Shown here in pieces: positions 35,833-44,318 of a stretch of DNA of 64,000 bases (position 1 is the stretch's first letter; each line of letters opens with the position of its first letter). The notes beneath the pieces were generated by a model that did no database searches, was not told the origin of the DNA, and saw only the letters and a program-made list of their open reading frames with translations. The translations under genes and the position numbers were made by a program. This stretch comes from CADEDV01 sp964596345 (GTDB lineage Bacteria; Bacteroidota; Bacteroidia; Chitinophagales; Chitinophagaceae): contig CAZQSZ010000009.1 in assembly GCA_964596345.1 (NCBI GenBank), positions 31,193 through 95,192 on the forward strand, written 5' to 3'.

Positions 35833-36459
35833 ATGCGACAACTCACACCATTATATTTAACAATCATCCTGCTGACAGTTTTTAATTCTTGCAACAACGA
35901 CAGCATGAAATGTGAGGCAGTTCAGGAATGGAAAGTACAGAATTACAGAATTGTAAAATCAAAATGTCCTGATATGGTACTAGCGTTTTACTATACGTAT
36001 GACGTTTATATGGGCAATGACAGAAAAGGTGGAGTTTCACAAGTAGACAGTTGCATATTCACATGGCAAGCCGACAATGAAAGTTTCTTAACATTAAATG
36101 CCTGCGATAATTCAATTCAAGAACTTAAGCCTAACAAAATCTCATTGGACAGCAAATCTATTGACTCTGTAATAATATTTTCAAGCGGGTTTAAGCAGAC
36201 ACAATTAATGACAAAAAATCAGATTGAAGTTTTTGCTAACGACTGGAATAATAGCAAGACCCGTGGTTATTCAGACGAACCTTTTGACTCGTCATTTTTT
36301 ATTTTTCCCGCTTATCAATACAAGTTGACAGTATTTTCTAAGGGAACCGAGAGACCTTTTTATGGTTACAACTATCTAATCCTTGACAGTTCAAACTGGG
36401 AATATGAAATGAGCAAGGCTGGTAAATTAAATTATTTTCATAGCTATTGGAAGGAATGA
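35833..36459 (+). CDS. Small lipoprotein of unknown function
   Basis: A 208-residue protein from the ATG at 35833; an upstream in-frame GTG at 35800 lies inside the boundary palindrome and is rejected. The N-terminus MRQLTPLYLTIILLTVFNSC is a lipoprotein signal with a lipid-attached Cys. The mature part is soluble, Asp/Ser/Tyr-rich, with CPDMVLAFYYTYDVYMGND and later KPFYGYNYLILDSSNWEYEM-like strands; no family is recognised. The start ATG follows the 5' terminal repeat by 1 nt, and the stop TGA lies within the 3' terminal repeat. Gene and repeats therefore form one minimal unit. Confidence 0.7.
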   Translation: MRQLTPLYLTIILLTVFNSCNNDSMKCEAVQEWKVQNYRIVKSKCPDMVLAFYYTYDVYMGNDRKGGVSQVDSCIFTWQADNESFLTLNACDNSIQELKPNKISLDSKSIDSVIIFSSGFKQTQLMTKNQIEVFANDWNNSKTRGYSDEPFDSSFFIFPAYQYKLTVFSKGTERPFYGYNYLILDSSNWEYEMSKAGKLNYFHSYWKE

Positions 36460-36675
36460 ACTACAGCCAACAGCCAGTTTTGCGGCAGCAGGGGGCGACG
36501 CAAAGCGTCGGTCATCACCTGTAATTCTGTTTAGCTTTTGTTCCGGCTGACATTTATCTATTTAGCTTTTGAATAAAATTTTATCTTTAGTATCACCGTT
36601 CAGCACTCGTCGCCAGGGGCGACGTAAAAGAATTGCCCCGCCGACCGCAAAGCTGTGAACGTTGGCTGCTATATT
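36457..36675. repeat. Cassette-boundary palindrome between the lipoprotein and NTF2/cupin units
   Basis: TGAACTACAGCCAAC (36457-36471) pairs with 35817-35831 at 14 of 15 positions (mismatch at position 11). The boundary arms are CAGCCAACAGCCA with GTTTTGCGG on the left, and CCGCAAAGCTGTG with AACGTTGGCTG on the right. Inner GGGGCGACG/CGTCGCC arms also pair. GTTGGCTGCTATATT (36661-36675) opens the next unit. No coding region lies in the 237-nt gap. Confidence 0.75.
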
Positions 36676-36697
36676 AACAACCAAAAACCTTTAAAGA

Positions 36698-37150
36698 ATG
36701 AGATTTTTTATAACAATCATTATTGTATTAGCAACACTTATCAGTGCGACGGCCCAAACGAGTTCAAAGACAGAACTATTAATAAGAAATTTGGAGCAGA
36801 CTGTTGTTTCCGCAATCTTAAATGCAGACACAAGTACACTTAAAAAAGTATGGGCACCAGAATTCTTAGTAAACAATCCGAGAAATAAAATTACGGGAAA
36901 CAGAGACTCTGTTCTTATTAGTCAAAAAGCAGGGATGATTGATTATAGCACTTTTGAAAGAATAATAGAACGAATTCAAATTCAGAAAAATATAGTAATA
37001 ACAATGGGTTATGAAATATTTGTTTCTCGCAGAGACATACCTGAGGCAAAAGCAGGACAGACATACAAAAGAAGATTTACAAATATTTGGATGAAGAAAA
37101 GGGGCAAATGGCAACAAATTGCCAGGCATGCCTCAATTATTTGTCAATAA
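36698..37150 (+). CDS. Secreted NTF2-like (DUF4440/SnoaL-type) protein
   Basis: A 150-residue protein with signal peptide MRFFITIIIVLATLISATAQ. The rest follows the NTF2-like pattern: an N-terminal helix LEQTVVSAILNADTSTLKKV, then WAPEFLVNNPRNKITGNRD, a long strand pair IVITMGYEIFVSRRDIP, and the ending RRFTNIWMKKRGKWQQIARHA, which is a very typical DUF4440 C-terminus. Such domains are small cone-shaped barrels that bind or convert small ligands; no catalytic role can be assigned. It shares a cassette-like unit with the cupin gene 12 nt downstream, which suggests a joint function. Confidence 0.8.
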   Translation: MRFFITIIIVLATLISATAQTSSKTELLIRNLEQTVVSAILNADTSTLKKVWAPEFLVNNPRNKITGNRDSVLISQKAGMIDYSTFERIIERIQIQKNIVITMGYEIFVSRRDIPEAKAGQTYKRRFTNIWMKKRGKWQQIARHASIICQ

Positions 37151-37162
37151 CCATATTTAAAA

Positions 37163-37720
37163 ATGAAAAGACGAACTTTTTTGACAATTCCACTTGTAGC
37201 GTCGGCCTTATTAACAGAGGCAAAACAATCAACAAATGACAGGCCCAAAAAAGGGTTCAAAGTAGAAAAAGGTAAAGGTAGAAACGTTGAACAAATGAAA
37301 GTTCTTGGAAGTACTTTTGACTGCAAAGTATCCGGCAAAGACACTAATGGACAACTTTGCATTTTTGACACAATAAGAGAAGGACAAACAAGTCCTCCTT
37401 TACATCTTCATCATAAACAAGACGAGTGGTTTTATGTAATCAAAGGAGAGTTTAAAGTACAAGTTGGCGACGAAGTATTAATCCTGAAAGAAGGAGATTC
37501 AGCTTTTGCACCAAGAAAAGTACCACACACTTTTGCTAAAACAAGTGAAGGAGTCGGACAAATGATGATTATGTTTCAACCAGCAGGAAAAATGGAAGAA
37601 TTCTTTATTGAAAGAGTAAGCCTTGAAAGTGAAAAAGACCTATCAAAAAAAGAAGCTGCATTAAAAACTTTGTGGGACAGGCACGGAATGAAAGTTGTAA
37701 ATGAACCAAAGAAAATATAA
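37163..37720 (+). CDS. Cupin-domain protein with signal peptide
   Basis: A 185-residue protein. MKRRTFLTIPLVASALLTEA looks like a signal sequence with a twin-Arg-like start (KRRTFL). The cupin core is clear: PPLHLHHKQDEWFYVIKGEF holds cupin motif 1 with His-x-His, Glu and the Gly turn, and FAPRKVPHTFAKT holds motif 2 with its His. These bind a divalent metal in many family members. The product may be a dioxygenase, isomerase or binding protein. It ends exactly at the 3' terminal repeat of the unit. Upstream is the NTF2-like gene, in the same orientation. Confidence 0.82.
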   Translation: MKRRTFLTIPLVASALLTEAKQSTNDRPKKGFKVEKGKGRNVEQMKVLGSTFDCKVSGKDTNGQLCIFDTIREGQTSPPLHLHHKQDEWFYVIKGEFKVQVGDEVLILKEGDSAFAPRKVPHTFAKTSEGVGQMMIMFQPAGKMEEFFIERVSLESEKDLSKKEAALKTLWDRHGMKVVNEPKKI

Positions 37721-37734
37721 ATACAGCAGCCAAT
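37720..37734 (+). repeat. 3' terminal repeat of the NTF2/cupin unit
   Basis: AATACAGCAGCCAAT pairs with GTTGGCTGCTATATT (36661-36675) at 13 of 15 positions, with the position-11 mismatch again present. The following 109 nt hold no gene. They include TTTGCAAAAGCAGGGC and TCTCGTCCTGAAATAAGTTT, which could be the worn end of another element. Confidence 0.6.
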
Positions 37735-37843
37735 AAAAGTATTTGCAAAAGCAGGGCAGAACATTGTAACATCAATTAATTGTGTCTCGTCCTGAAATAA
37801 GTTTACACCAAAAGTAACCTTATGGATGTAAAAACTCTGCCCT

Positions 37844-38311
37844 TCATCCCTTCTCCACCGCCTCCCTCACCAGCTCCGGCTCAAAGCCCTTATTCAGTAA
37901 ATAATCCATGGTTTTCTTTTTCCGCACCAGGTACTGTTCACTTTTTAAGGCAGCGTATTTTTCAGCGGCCATTTTTTTTAGTATCGTCCTGTATTCTTCT
38001 TCATCGATCTGCTGCAATGCTTTTTTGATACAGTATTCACTTACTTTCTTTCCTTTCAGTTCATATTTGATCTTTACCCGGCCCCAGTGTTTCATCCGCC
38101 ATTTGCCCCCGGCAAAAGCAATGGCAAAGCGTTCTTCGTTCAGGTAGTTCTCTTCAATCAGGCTGGCCATAATTTCATCATGATCGGTTTTCCAAACGCC
38201 GAGATCGTAAAGTTTTTGCTGCACTTCACTGTGGCAGCGTTCCTGGTAACCGCAGTAATGTTTCAGTTTTTGCAGGGCCTGCTCTTTGGTCAGGTGTTTT
38301 TTGTACAGCAT
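37844..38311 (-). CDS. recX: Regulatory protein RecX
   Basis: A 155-residue, highly charged helical protein from the ATG at 38311 (a GTG two codons earlier is possible). RecX features: LTKEQALQKLKHYCGYQER, then RCHSEVQQKLYDLGVW, LIEENYLNEERFAIAFAGGK, WGRVKIKYELKGKKVSEY and repeated three-helix units to the end. RecX binds RecA filaments and limits recombination. recA is not in the window. It lies 30 nt downstream of a large repeat-rich gene on the same strand, so it may be cotranscribed with it. Confidence 0.88.
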   Translation of the reverse strand: MLYKKHLTKEQALQKLKHYCGYQERCHSEVQQKLYDLGVWKTDHDEIMASLIEENYLNEERFAIAFAGGKWRMKHWGRVKIKYELKGKKVSEYCIKKALQQIDEEEYRTILKKMAAEKYAALKSEQYLVRKKKTMDYLLNKGFEPELVREAVEKG

Positions 38312-38341
38312 CGGCACAAAACTAAATAAATAGCTGTTCTT

Positions 38342-41300
38342 CTATTTAGCACTGCCTGTTTTTCCCTGTTTGGCGCTGTATAAAACTTTTACCGCTACTT
38401 CTGTTCCTTTCCACAACGCTGTGCCATAGCCAATATAAATTGCATCGCCTTTGTCCTGCAGGGAAGAACGGTTGCGTATATTACTTCTTGAAGTGCTGAC
38501 ACCTGCTTTTTGCTGCGGGGCGGTTATTATTTCCCCGTTCTCATTTAATACAATTTCATCTTTGGTGCCGGATGTAATATCTGTTTCATAGTCACCGTCC
38601 CCATCCAGGTCGGCTTCAACCAGTATGCTGCGCAATGACTGGCTGTTTTGTGAAGCCGTGAGTTTTGTAACCCCTTTTCTTTCTCCGTCTCCGTCCGGAC
38701 CCGGTGTTGCCAGGCTGGACGATTTATTGGAACGGGAAGAATTATGATCCTGCACTTTATTCCCGCCACTGTTGCCGGGATCGGGTGCTGCCATGTTTGC
38801 TGTTTTATTAGACCGGGTTGAATTATGGTCCTGCCCCTTTGTATTACTATTATTCGGATCAGGTGCAATAACGCTTCCTGTTTTATTGGAACGGGATGAG
38901 TTATGATCCCGTGCTTTTCCGGCAGATATCCATAGCTGGCTCTCAATAACAACCTGTTGTTCTACTGTAAATGTATAATCACCAGGTTCCAGGCCGGTAA
39001 ATTCAAACTCCCCATTTTCATTGGTCTGAGTTGTACGCTGGTTACCGCCCGGGTTTCTTCCTCCTTTTATGGTCAATCCACCGATAGGATTACCTGGCCG
39101 CAACGCAGGCCCGGCAGGAATACCGGGAGGAGCGGCCGACATTTGTGTTATCCCATTTTCATCCAGCCCGACAGGGATCAGCCTCAGTTCGCTGATATTG
39201 GAACGGGGGCTCCATATTTCTTCCTCCCCATCCGCCGCCACCCGGTCATTGGACTGGTTGGATTTGGTTTTCGTTTTGATAAGTGCTGCAACGCCATCTT
39301 CATCCTGGTCACCGGTATTGATATCATATTGTGTTACGCCGGTATGCTGGATGATCTTTGTAACAGCGGCTGTTTCTTCTTTGGTTCCATTCTCATACTG
39401 GCTGGTCATTGTTGTTTTATGATCAGCATCGATACTGATCGTATATTCCTTCACCCCGCCCGGCGCCCCGGCCATGCCTTGTTTTTTCTCCGGGTTCCAG
39501 GCACGTACGGTTACTTTTTTTACAGTTCCGGCTGTACTTATTCTTGCATCGGCAGTTACATCTCTCATCGTACCATCGTTCATGCTGGCGAGTACTTTGG
39601 TTGATTCAACCACGCCGTCTCCATCGGTATCGGCTTCAATGATGGTTACTGATCTCCGGATATTGGAACGGGAAGTGCTGATCCCTGCTTTTTGTGTCAT
39701 AGGTTCTTGTTCATTGCTGCTGTTGATCAGCAGTTGCAGGGATGCATCCGATACCGTAACCTGTCCCAGCAGGTCGGTGCTTTTAGCCGCATAATAATCA
39801 TATCCTTTTTTACTGAGGAAGCTGCCACTGACAGCGAGTATATAATCTCCATCAGGTACGTTGGCAAAAAAGAAATCACCACTGCTTCCTGTTTTTGTTT
39901 TAGCGATCAGGGCTCCACTCTGCGGTTCCAGCAATGAGACTGTAATGCCTTCAACAGCATTACCTGTTGCTGCGCTGTTTCCATTTTGTGATACATTTTC
40001 TCCACTTAAATCGTTTCCAACGAAGTATGGGTTGTTTTGCACACTGGATAATTTAGCAGTGGCTATACAGGTTTCGCAGGTACCTCCTTCATTATCGGCA
40101 AATACCGGTTCATACTGGCGGCGGCCGGTGGCAAGGCCGCTTCCTTTCTCTCTTGATCTTTTACCACTTGCCTGCCCGCTGCTGTGGTCTCTTGCATAAA
40201 ATCCTGTTGCCATACCTGAATTATTATTGTTGATGATCATTCCTGTGGCGGCATACGATGCTGCTGCAGCACCACTTGCGCCTCCGCCTGCCATGGTTTT
40301 ATTCGTTACAATTCCTGTTGAGGCGGGTGATGTCCAGCTCAGTTTGCCGGAGATAATATTTTTACCAGCTCCCTGTGAAAGTGCACTGCCTGCTGCATGC
40401 AAACCCTGGTTTACCTTTTCACCAAATGTCGAACCCTGTGTTTGTTTGGGAGCTGTTCCATTCTGTGTCCTCGCAGCTCCGGCTGCATGTAATCCCTGGT
40501 TTACTTTTTCTCCGAAGGTGGCGCCTTGTGTTTGTTTGGGAACCGTTACATTCATAGAGATACGATTCGGCATTCCGCCATCTATTTTCATCCGGCTGTT
40601 ATAACTGGCGGCATCATCCGGGCAGGAGAAAGTCATTTCTTCTGTTGTTCCATCAGGATTAATAGTGCGTTGTGTGACCGGTCCGCAACTGGCATTATTC
40701 GATTCTTCGCTTGTGATATTTCCATACACAGGTTGTCCCGGCTGGTAAGTTCTTCTGCCGGTGGCAAGGCCGCTTCCTCTTCTTCCGGAAGCCATTCCAC
40801 TCCCGGTCTCTCTTGTTCTTTTACCGCTTGCCTGCCCGCTGTTTTGATCTCTTGGTGAGAGTATATTATACCGGATAGTGATGCCGGTAACAATATCACT
40901 GATAGTACGGGATAACTTCAGTGGTTCAGCGCCACGACGTATATCATAATTGTTCACTTCTGATTTGGTACTGAGATAGTCAGCACCGATACCGAAGGAC
41001 CAGGCTTCTGATCTTGTTTTATACTGAATACCGAGCCCTGTTAAAAAACCGGGATAGATACTCTTGCTGGTTGCTTCATTCCTGTACAACGGACGCTGTG
41101 CTCCTTTCTGTTGCAGGCTTACCAGGCCGCTGTTATTGATGAACAGGCCGCCTTTTGCATGCGCAAACAATTCAACTGTTTTTCCAAAACGCACCGATGG
41201 CCCCAGCAGCAAATACATGTTCTGCTGTTTTGTTTTATTAATGATCAGTTCATCCGGAGAGAAAGGAAAGGTTTTTAAGAAGGTATTGATCGTGGCATCA

Positions 41301-41578
41301 TCGGCCGATGAGGAACAAAAGCCGGAAAGAAAGCCAATGCCGGCTTTGCCAAAGAAATAATCAGCACCAAACCGAAAACCGGTACCGCTGCCCCGGAACA
41401 ATAATGAATCGCTGCTGCTGTTGCTGGCGGTAGAATAAACCGGCGCAAAAGAAAGACTTAGCCCGTTGCCAGACCTGGCAGAGTTTTGATTAAACGCTTT
41501 GTTGGTTTGTGCCCTGGTTGTCGAAATGATCAATGAAAGAAATGCGGATACAAGTATCCCCGCTGAGGAGCTTTTCAT
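38342..41578 (-). CDS. Large secreted repeat-rich protein of unknown function
   Basis: A 1,078-residue protein with signal peptide ending STTRAQ. Residues about 30-250 look like an outer-membrane beta-barrel or porin-like domain (FRFGADYFFGKAGIGFLSGF, FLTGLGIQYKTRSEAWSFG). The rest is low-complexity with internal repeats: SGQASGKR...GSGLATGRR twice, PKQTQGATFGEKVNQGLHAA twice, DHNSSRSNKT three times or more, STSRSNIR twice. Two carboxypeptidase-regulatory/SdrD-B-like modules are visible (FFANVPDGDYILAVSG; GEFEFTGLEPGDYTFTVEQ), with DTDGDGVVE and DLDGDGDYE calcium-loop-like motifs. There is no clear type IX signal. The function is unknown; surface association is inferred. Confidence 0.78.
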   Translation of the reverse strand: MKSSSAGILVSAFLSLIISTTRAQTNKAFNQNSARSGNGLSLSFAPVYSTASNSSSDSLLFRGSGTGFRFGADYFFGKAGIGFLSGFCSSSADDATINTFLKTFPFSPDELIINKTKQQNMYLLLGPSVRFGKTVELFAHAKGGLFINNSGLVSLQQKGAQRPLYRNEATSKSIYPGFLTGLGIQYKTRSEAWSFGIGADYLSTKSEVNNYDIRRGAEPLKLSRTISDIVTGITIRYNILSPRDQNSGQASGKRTRETGSGMASGRRGSGLATGRRTYQPGQPVYGNITSEESNNASCGPVTQRTINPDGTTEEMTFSCPDDAASYNSRMKIDGGMPNRISMNVTVPKQTQGATFGEKVNQGLHAAGAARTQNGTAPKQTQGSTFGEKVNQGLHAAGSALSQGAGKNIISGKLSWTSPASTGIVTNKTMAGGGASGAAAASYAATGMIINNNNSGMATGFYARDHSSGQASGKRSREKGSGLATGRRQYEPVFADNEGGTCETCIATAKLSSVQNNPYFVGNDLSGENVSQNGNSAATGNAVEGITVSLLEPQSGALIAKTKTGSSGDFFFANVPDGDYILAVSGSFLSKKGYDYYAAKSTDLLGQVTVSDASLQLLINSSNEQEPMTQKAGISTSRSNIRRSVTIIEADTDGDGVVESTKVLASMNDGTMRDVTADARISTAGTVKKVTVRAWNPEKKQGMAGAPGGVKEYTISIDADHKTTMTSQYENGTKEETAAVTKIIQHTGVTQYDINTGDQDEDGVAALIKTKTKSNQSNDRVAADGEEEIWSPRSNISELRLIPVGLDENGITQMSAAPPGIPAGPALRPGNPIGGLTIKGGRNPGGNQRTTQTNENGEFEFTGLEPGDYTFTVEQQVVIESQLWISAGKARDHNSSRSNKTGSVIAPDPNNSNTKGQDHNSTRSNKTANMAAPDPGNSGGNKVQDHNSSRSNKSSSLATPGPDGDGERKGVTKLTASQNSQSLRSILVEADLDGDGDYETDITSGTKDEIVLNENGEIITAPQQKAGVSTSRSNIRNRSSLQDKGDAIYIGYGTALWKGTEVAVKVLYSAKQGKTGSAK

Positions 41579-41667
41579 GTGGCTTGGCTTTTAGTGCTCA
41601 GAAAAATACAATTAATATTTTCCAAATCCTATAGCCACATGATAGTTTTATTTAATATTGTTTGTAC

Positions 41668-42768
41668 CTATTCTTCAAGTCTTTCGGTGCAGCCATATTC
41701 TTTTTTCAGGTGATCGTCATACTCATCGGCCTGCTGAAACAGGGTGCGGAACGTGGCGACACCATTCTCTTTCGTTATATCCTGGTCGTACAGGATGCAA
41801 CTGAGTACGATATTCTGTTTCACACAGCTCAACGTTAATCCATGCAGGCGGTAGTTTTCCTGTAATAAATATTGATACAGCGGTTTGATCTTTGTGCTGT
41901 CAGTGGGCATCTGGCAGAGATACGCATCCGCCGCAATAAAAAAATTCTCCGGGTTATACACGATCCTGATCTTCGCAGATCCTTCTTTCACACTCCAGTT
42001 ATTCGCTCCTTCTCTTGCGAGCCGCACATCTTTGCCCAGTTCTTTTAAGATCGCTTCAATGGTTTTGGCCGTTCCAACGGGTTCCACTTCTTTCTCCGGT
42101 AGCTCCGGCAGTTTCACTTCCGTACCACAACTTGGACAATATTTTCCTGCATCCATATTGGCTGCCGTAACCAGGTAGCCACAACTAAAACAACGGGTGG
42201 AAGCCTGTCCTTTGCTGGGCTGGTACATTTGCAGGGCTTCCCGGAGGTAGAGCACCGGTAAGGCAAAACCTAAGTTATCACCACCTCGTATAATAAAGGA
42301 ATTAACCCCGATCACTTCGGCTTTATTATTCACCAGCGGGCCTCCGCTGTTACCCGGATTGATAGCCGCATCAATTTGTATGAACTTCAACCCGTCACGG
42401 ATGCGGTCCACTTTGGAGATCACACCCTGCGTAGCGGTATAGTTCAATCCATAGGGATGACCAATGGCCAGCACCGCATCGCCGTCTTTCATGTCTTCAT
42501 ACCGGCCCAATCGTATTTCGGGTAATTCAATTCCTTTGGGTGCTTCTAAAAAAGCAAGGTCGTGTTTGCGGTCGGTGTACCATACCCTGGCTAATGCTTT
42601 ATCAAATGCTTTGCCGGCAATGGTTACTTCCGCATTCTCCGCCACAACATGGTCGTTGGTGATGATGAGATCAAATTCCTTCAGGTAAAAACCAGTGCCG
42701 GTGCCGCCACTCGTGGCAATCTGGATGATGGCATTCTGGTATTGTTCGATGATTTGCTGGGGGTCCAT
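41668..42768 (-). CDS. Trypsin-like (S1C/DegP-type) serine protease with zinc ribbon and YbjN-like C-terminus
   Basis: A 366-residue protein without a signal peptide. The catalytic triad is His40 (ITNDHVV), Asp70 (RKHDLAF) and Ser141 (NPGNSGGPL). After the protease domain (to about 180) comes a zinc ribbon with Cys193, Cys196, Cys211 and Cys214 (CFSCGYL, CPSCGTE). Residues about 225-360 look like a YbjN-type small domain (NPENFFIAADAYL, CVKQNIVLSCILYDQDI). No PDZ domain is visible. The lack of a signal suggests a cytoplasmic protease. The next gene upstream on the same strand also carries a YbjN-like region, which suggests that they work together. Confidence 0.8.
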   Translation of the reverse strand: MDPQQIIEQYQNAIIQIATSGGTGTGFYLKEFDLIITNDHVVAENAEVTIAGKAFDKALARVWYTDRKHDLAFLEAPKGIELPEIRLGRYEDMKDGDAVLAIGHPYGLNYTATQGVISKVDRIRDGLKFIQIDAAINPGNSGGPLVNNKAEVIGVNSFIIRGGDNLGFALPVLYLREALQMYQPSKGQASTRCFSCGYLVTAANMDAGKYCPSCGTEVKLPELPEKEVEPVGTAKTIEAILKELGKDVRLAREGANNWSVKEGSAKIRIVYNPENFFIAADAYLCQMPTDSTKIKPLYQYLLQENYRLHGLTLSCVKQNIVLSCILYDQDITKENGVATFRTLFQQADEYDDHLKKEYGCTERLEE

Positions 42769-42846
42769 GCTTTTTCAATTTTTTTGCGGGCACGAATTAT
42801 ACAAATTAGTCCTGCTTGTTTACTACAATTGTTTATTGCCGGCTGC

Positions 42847-44166
42847 TCATGCTTCCATATTCAAAAACTCCAGTTCTGTGGTGAAGGTGTGATCAAAATT
42901 CACCAGGTTATCAAACCGCAGGTTCTCTGTTTTAAAATCCATGTTCGGGTATTTTTGTTTCCAGCGGCTTTGTATCTCTTTTACTTTTTCAATGATGGCA
43001 TCGGAACGAAACTCGTTTGTTGCCGCATCATAATAGCCATTACTAAAGCCGAGTGCTTTGAAATAATCAGCGTAGTTCACCATCATGAATAAATGAAACA
43101 ATTCTGTTATGGCCCTTGGCATACTGTAGGAGTATTGGCAATAGGCGATCCCGTATTCACAAACCTGCGTGGCAATAAATGGGTAATTATTATCCCGGTA
43201 CCAGGTCATGTTAGCATTGGTGGCATGAATGGAATCGGATACCATTTTGTAAGGCTGCGGGGCCACAATAGAAAATGTGTACTTGGAACGAAACAGGTAG
43301 CTCATGACTTCTTCCTTCGGCCGGGCCTGTATCTTTTTTAGCTCTTCGATCATATCCCTGCTTTTATCAGCTGCAGGTCGTTCATCTTTCTTAAAATAAA
43401 TACCTACGATCTTTTCCAGGTCATTCAGCAGTTTTCCTTCCGGTGTCACCAGGTAATCGATCCGGTACAGCAGGGCCAGCAACATATAGGCAATGCCGCC
43501 AGAGAATTTTTCAGGATCCACGGATGCCACCGTCTCCAGTGTTTGTGCGATCCATTTTTGCAGGTACGCATATTTCACTTCTTTCTCCGAAGGCTGAAGG
43601 TTCCCGATATGTTCACTGTCGATGGTTTCCAGCATAGTGAAATCCTGCAGTAACAGGTCATCCTGCTTATCGGCTTTGGTGGCCAGTTCCTTTAACCCGT
43701 AATACAATTTGCTGGGATTGGCTGCTTCCATATCTGCGTCGAACCGCATGCAAAGCCTGTCATTGTCCATGGCAAAGCGGCTGTAGTATAAGGTGAAATT
43801 CAGTTCCAGCAGGCGGCGCATCACCGGTACGGAAGCCTGCGGCATCCGGGCCAGGGTCACTTCTGCTTTCACCTGTTCCTTGTTAAATGTGCCTCTTACA
43901 ATTTTAGATCCCTGGTACACCTGGAACCTTCCTTCCGCACCATTGCGTTCATACACTACATTCTGCACGGCATCATCCCGCAGGTATTCAAAAAAAGCAT
44001 CGAAACTTTCGGGGTATTTTTTTTCTTTGAACAGGTTATCGGCATCCGTCCAGCGGCTCACTTTGCCGGGCAGTTTATTATTATCCGAGTAGCGGCCAAA
44101 ATGGGTATCCGGTTCTGCGGCGGGTTCCGCTTTCTTTTTTCCCCAGCCAAATAGTTTTTCCAGCAT
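42847..44166 (-). CDS. Cytoplasmic protein of unknown function with YbjN-like region
   Basis: A 439-residue protein from the ATG at 44166, which gives MLEKLFGWGKKKAEP; a longer frame upstream has no support. No signal or membrane segment. A helical start (LFKEKKYPESFDAFFEYLRDD) is followed by a region similar to YbjN or secretion-chaperone-like domains (LLELNFTLYYSRFAMDNDR, LCMRFDADMEAANPSKLYYG). The second half is helix-rich (GGIAYMLLALLYRIDYLV) with a tail rich in Asp and Glu. It lies 78 nt upstream of the zinc-ribbon protease on the same strand. A shared pathway is inferred; the function is unknown. Confidence 0.7.
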   Translation of the reverse strand: MLEKLFGWGKKKAEPAAEPDTHFGRYSDNNKLPGKVSRWTDADNLFKEKKYPESFDAFFEYLRDDAVQNVVYERNGAEGRFQVYQGSKIVRGTFNKEQVKAEVTLARMPQASVPVMRRLLELNFTLYYSRFAMDNDRLCMRFDADMEAANPSKLYYGLKELATKADKQDDLLLQDFTMLETIDSEHIGNLQPSEKEVKYAYLQKWIAQTLETVASVDPEKFSGGIAYMLLALLYRIDYLVTPEGKLLNDLEKIVGIYFKKDERPAADKSRDMIEELKKIQARPKEEVMSYLFRSKYTFSIVAPQPYKMVSDSIHATNANMTWYRDNNYPFIATQVCEYGIAYCQYSYSMPRAITELFHLFMMVNYADYFKALGFSNGYYDAATNEFRSDAIIEKVKEIQSRWKQKYPNMDFKTENLRFDNLVNFDHTFTTELEFLNMEA

Positions 44167-44293
44167 GACATGATTTTTTGAGAAATAGCAAGATACTAAA
44201 GATGGGACAAGCCACACAGGCTGCCTGTTTTTTTACCGGTCAACAAGTAATCCACGGCCCTGTTTAATGTGCTGAGGGTAAAGCAAAAATCAG

Positions 44294-44301
44294 TAGTTTC
44301 G
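44294..44301 (+). promoter_or_regulatory. Probable -7 box of dnaN
   Basis: TAGTTTCG differs from the Bacteroidota -7 consensus TAnnTTTG at one base and lies 17 nt upstream of the dnaN start. A matching -33 element is not clear. Confidence 0.35.
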
Positions 44302-44318
44302 CCCCAAACCAATTACAG

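Noticed and set aside
36462..36670. Classical integron attC site
   Set aside because: Length and palindrome fit loosely, but the core GTTGGCT does not match GTTRRRY and no integron integrase is seen. It is therefore reported as attC-like only.
37780..37818. TCTCGTCCTGAAATAAGTTT region as an insertion-sequence end
   Set aside because: It looks like a terminal sequence, but no second copy, target duplication or transposase is visible in the window, so it cannot be called.
38957..39604. Long + strand frames opposite the repeat-rich secreted protein
   Set aside because: They mirror the repeats of the real gene and show no start context or domain.
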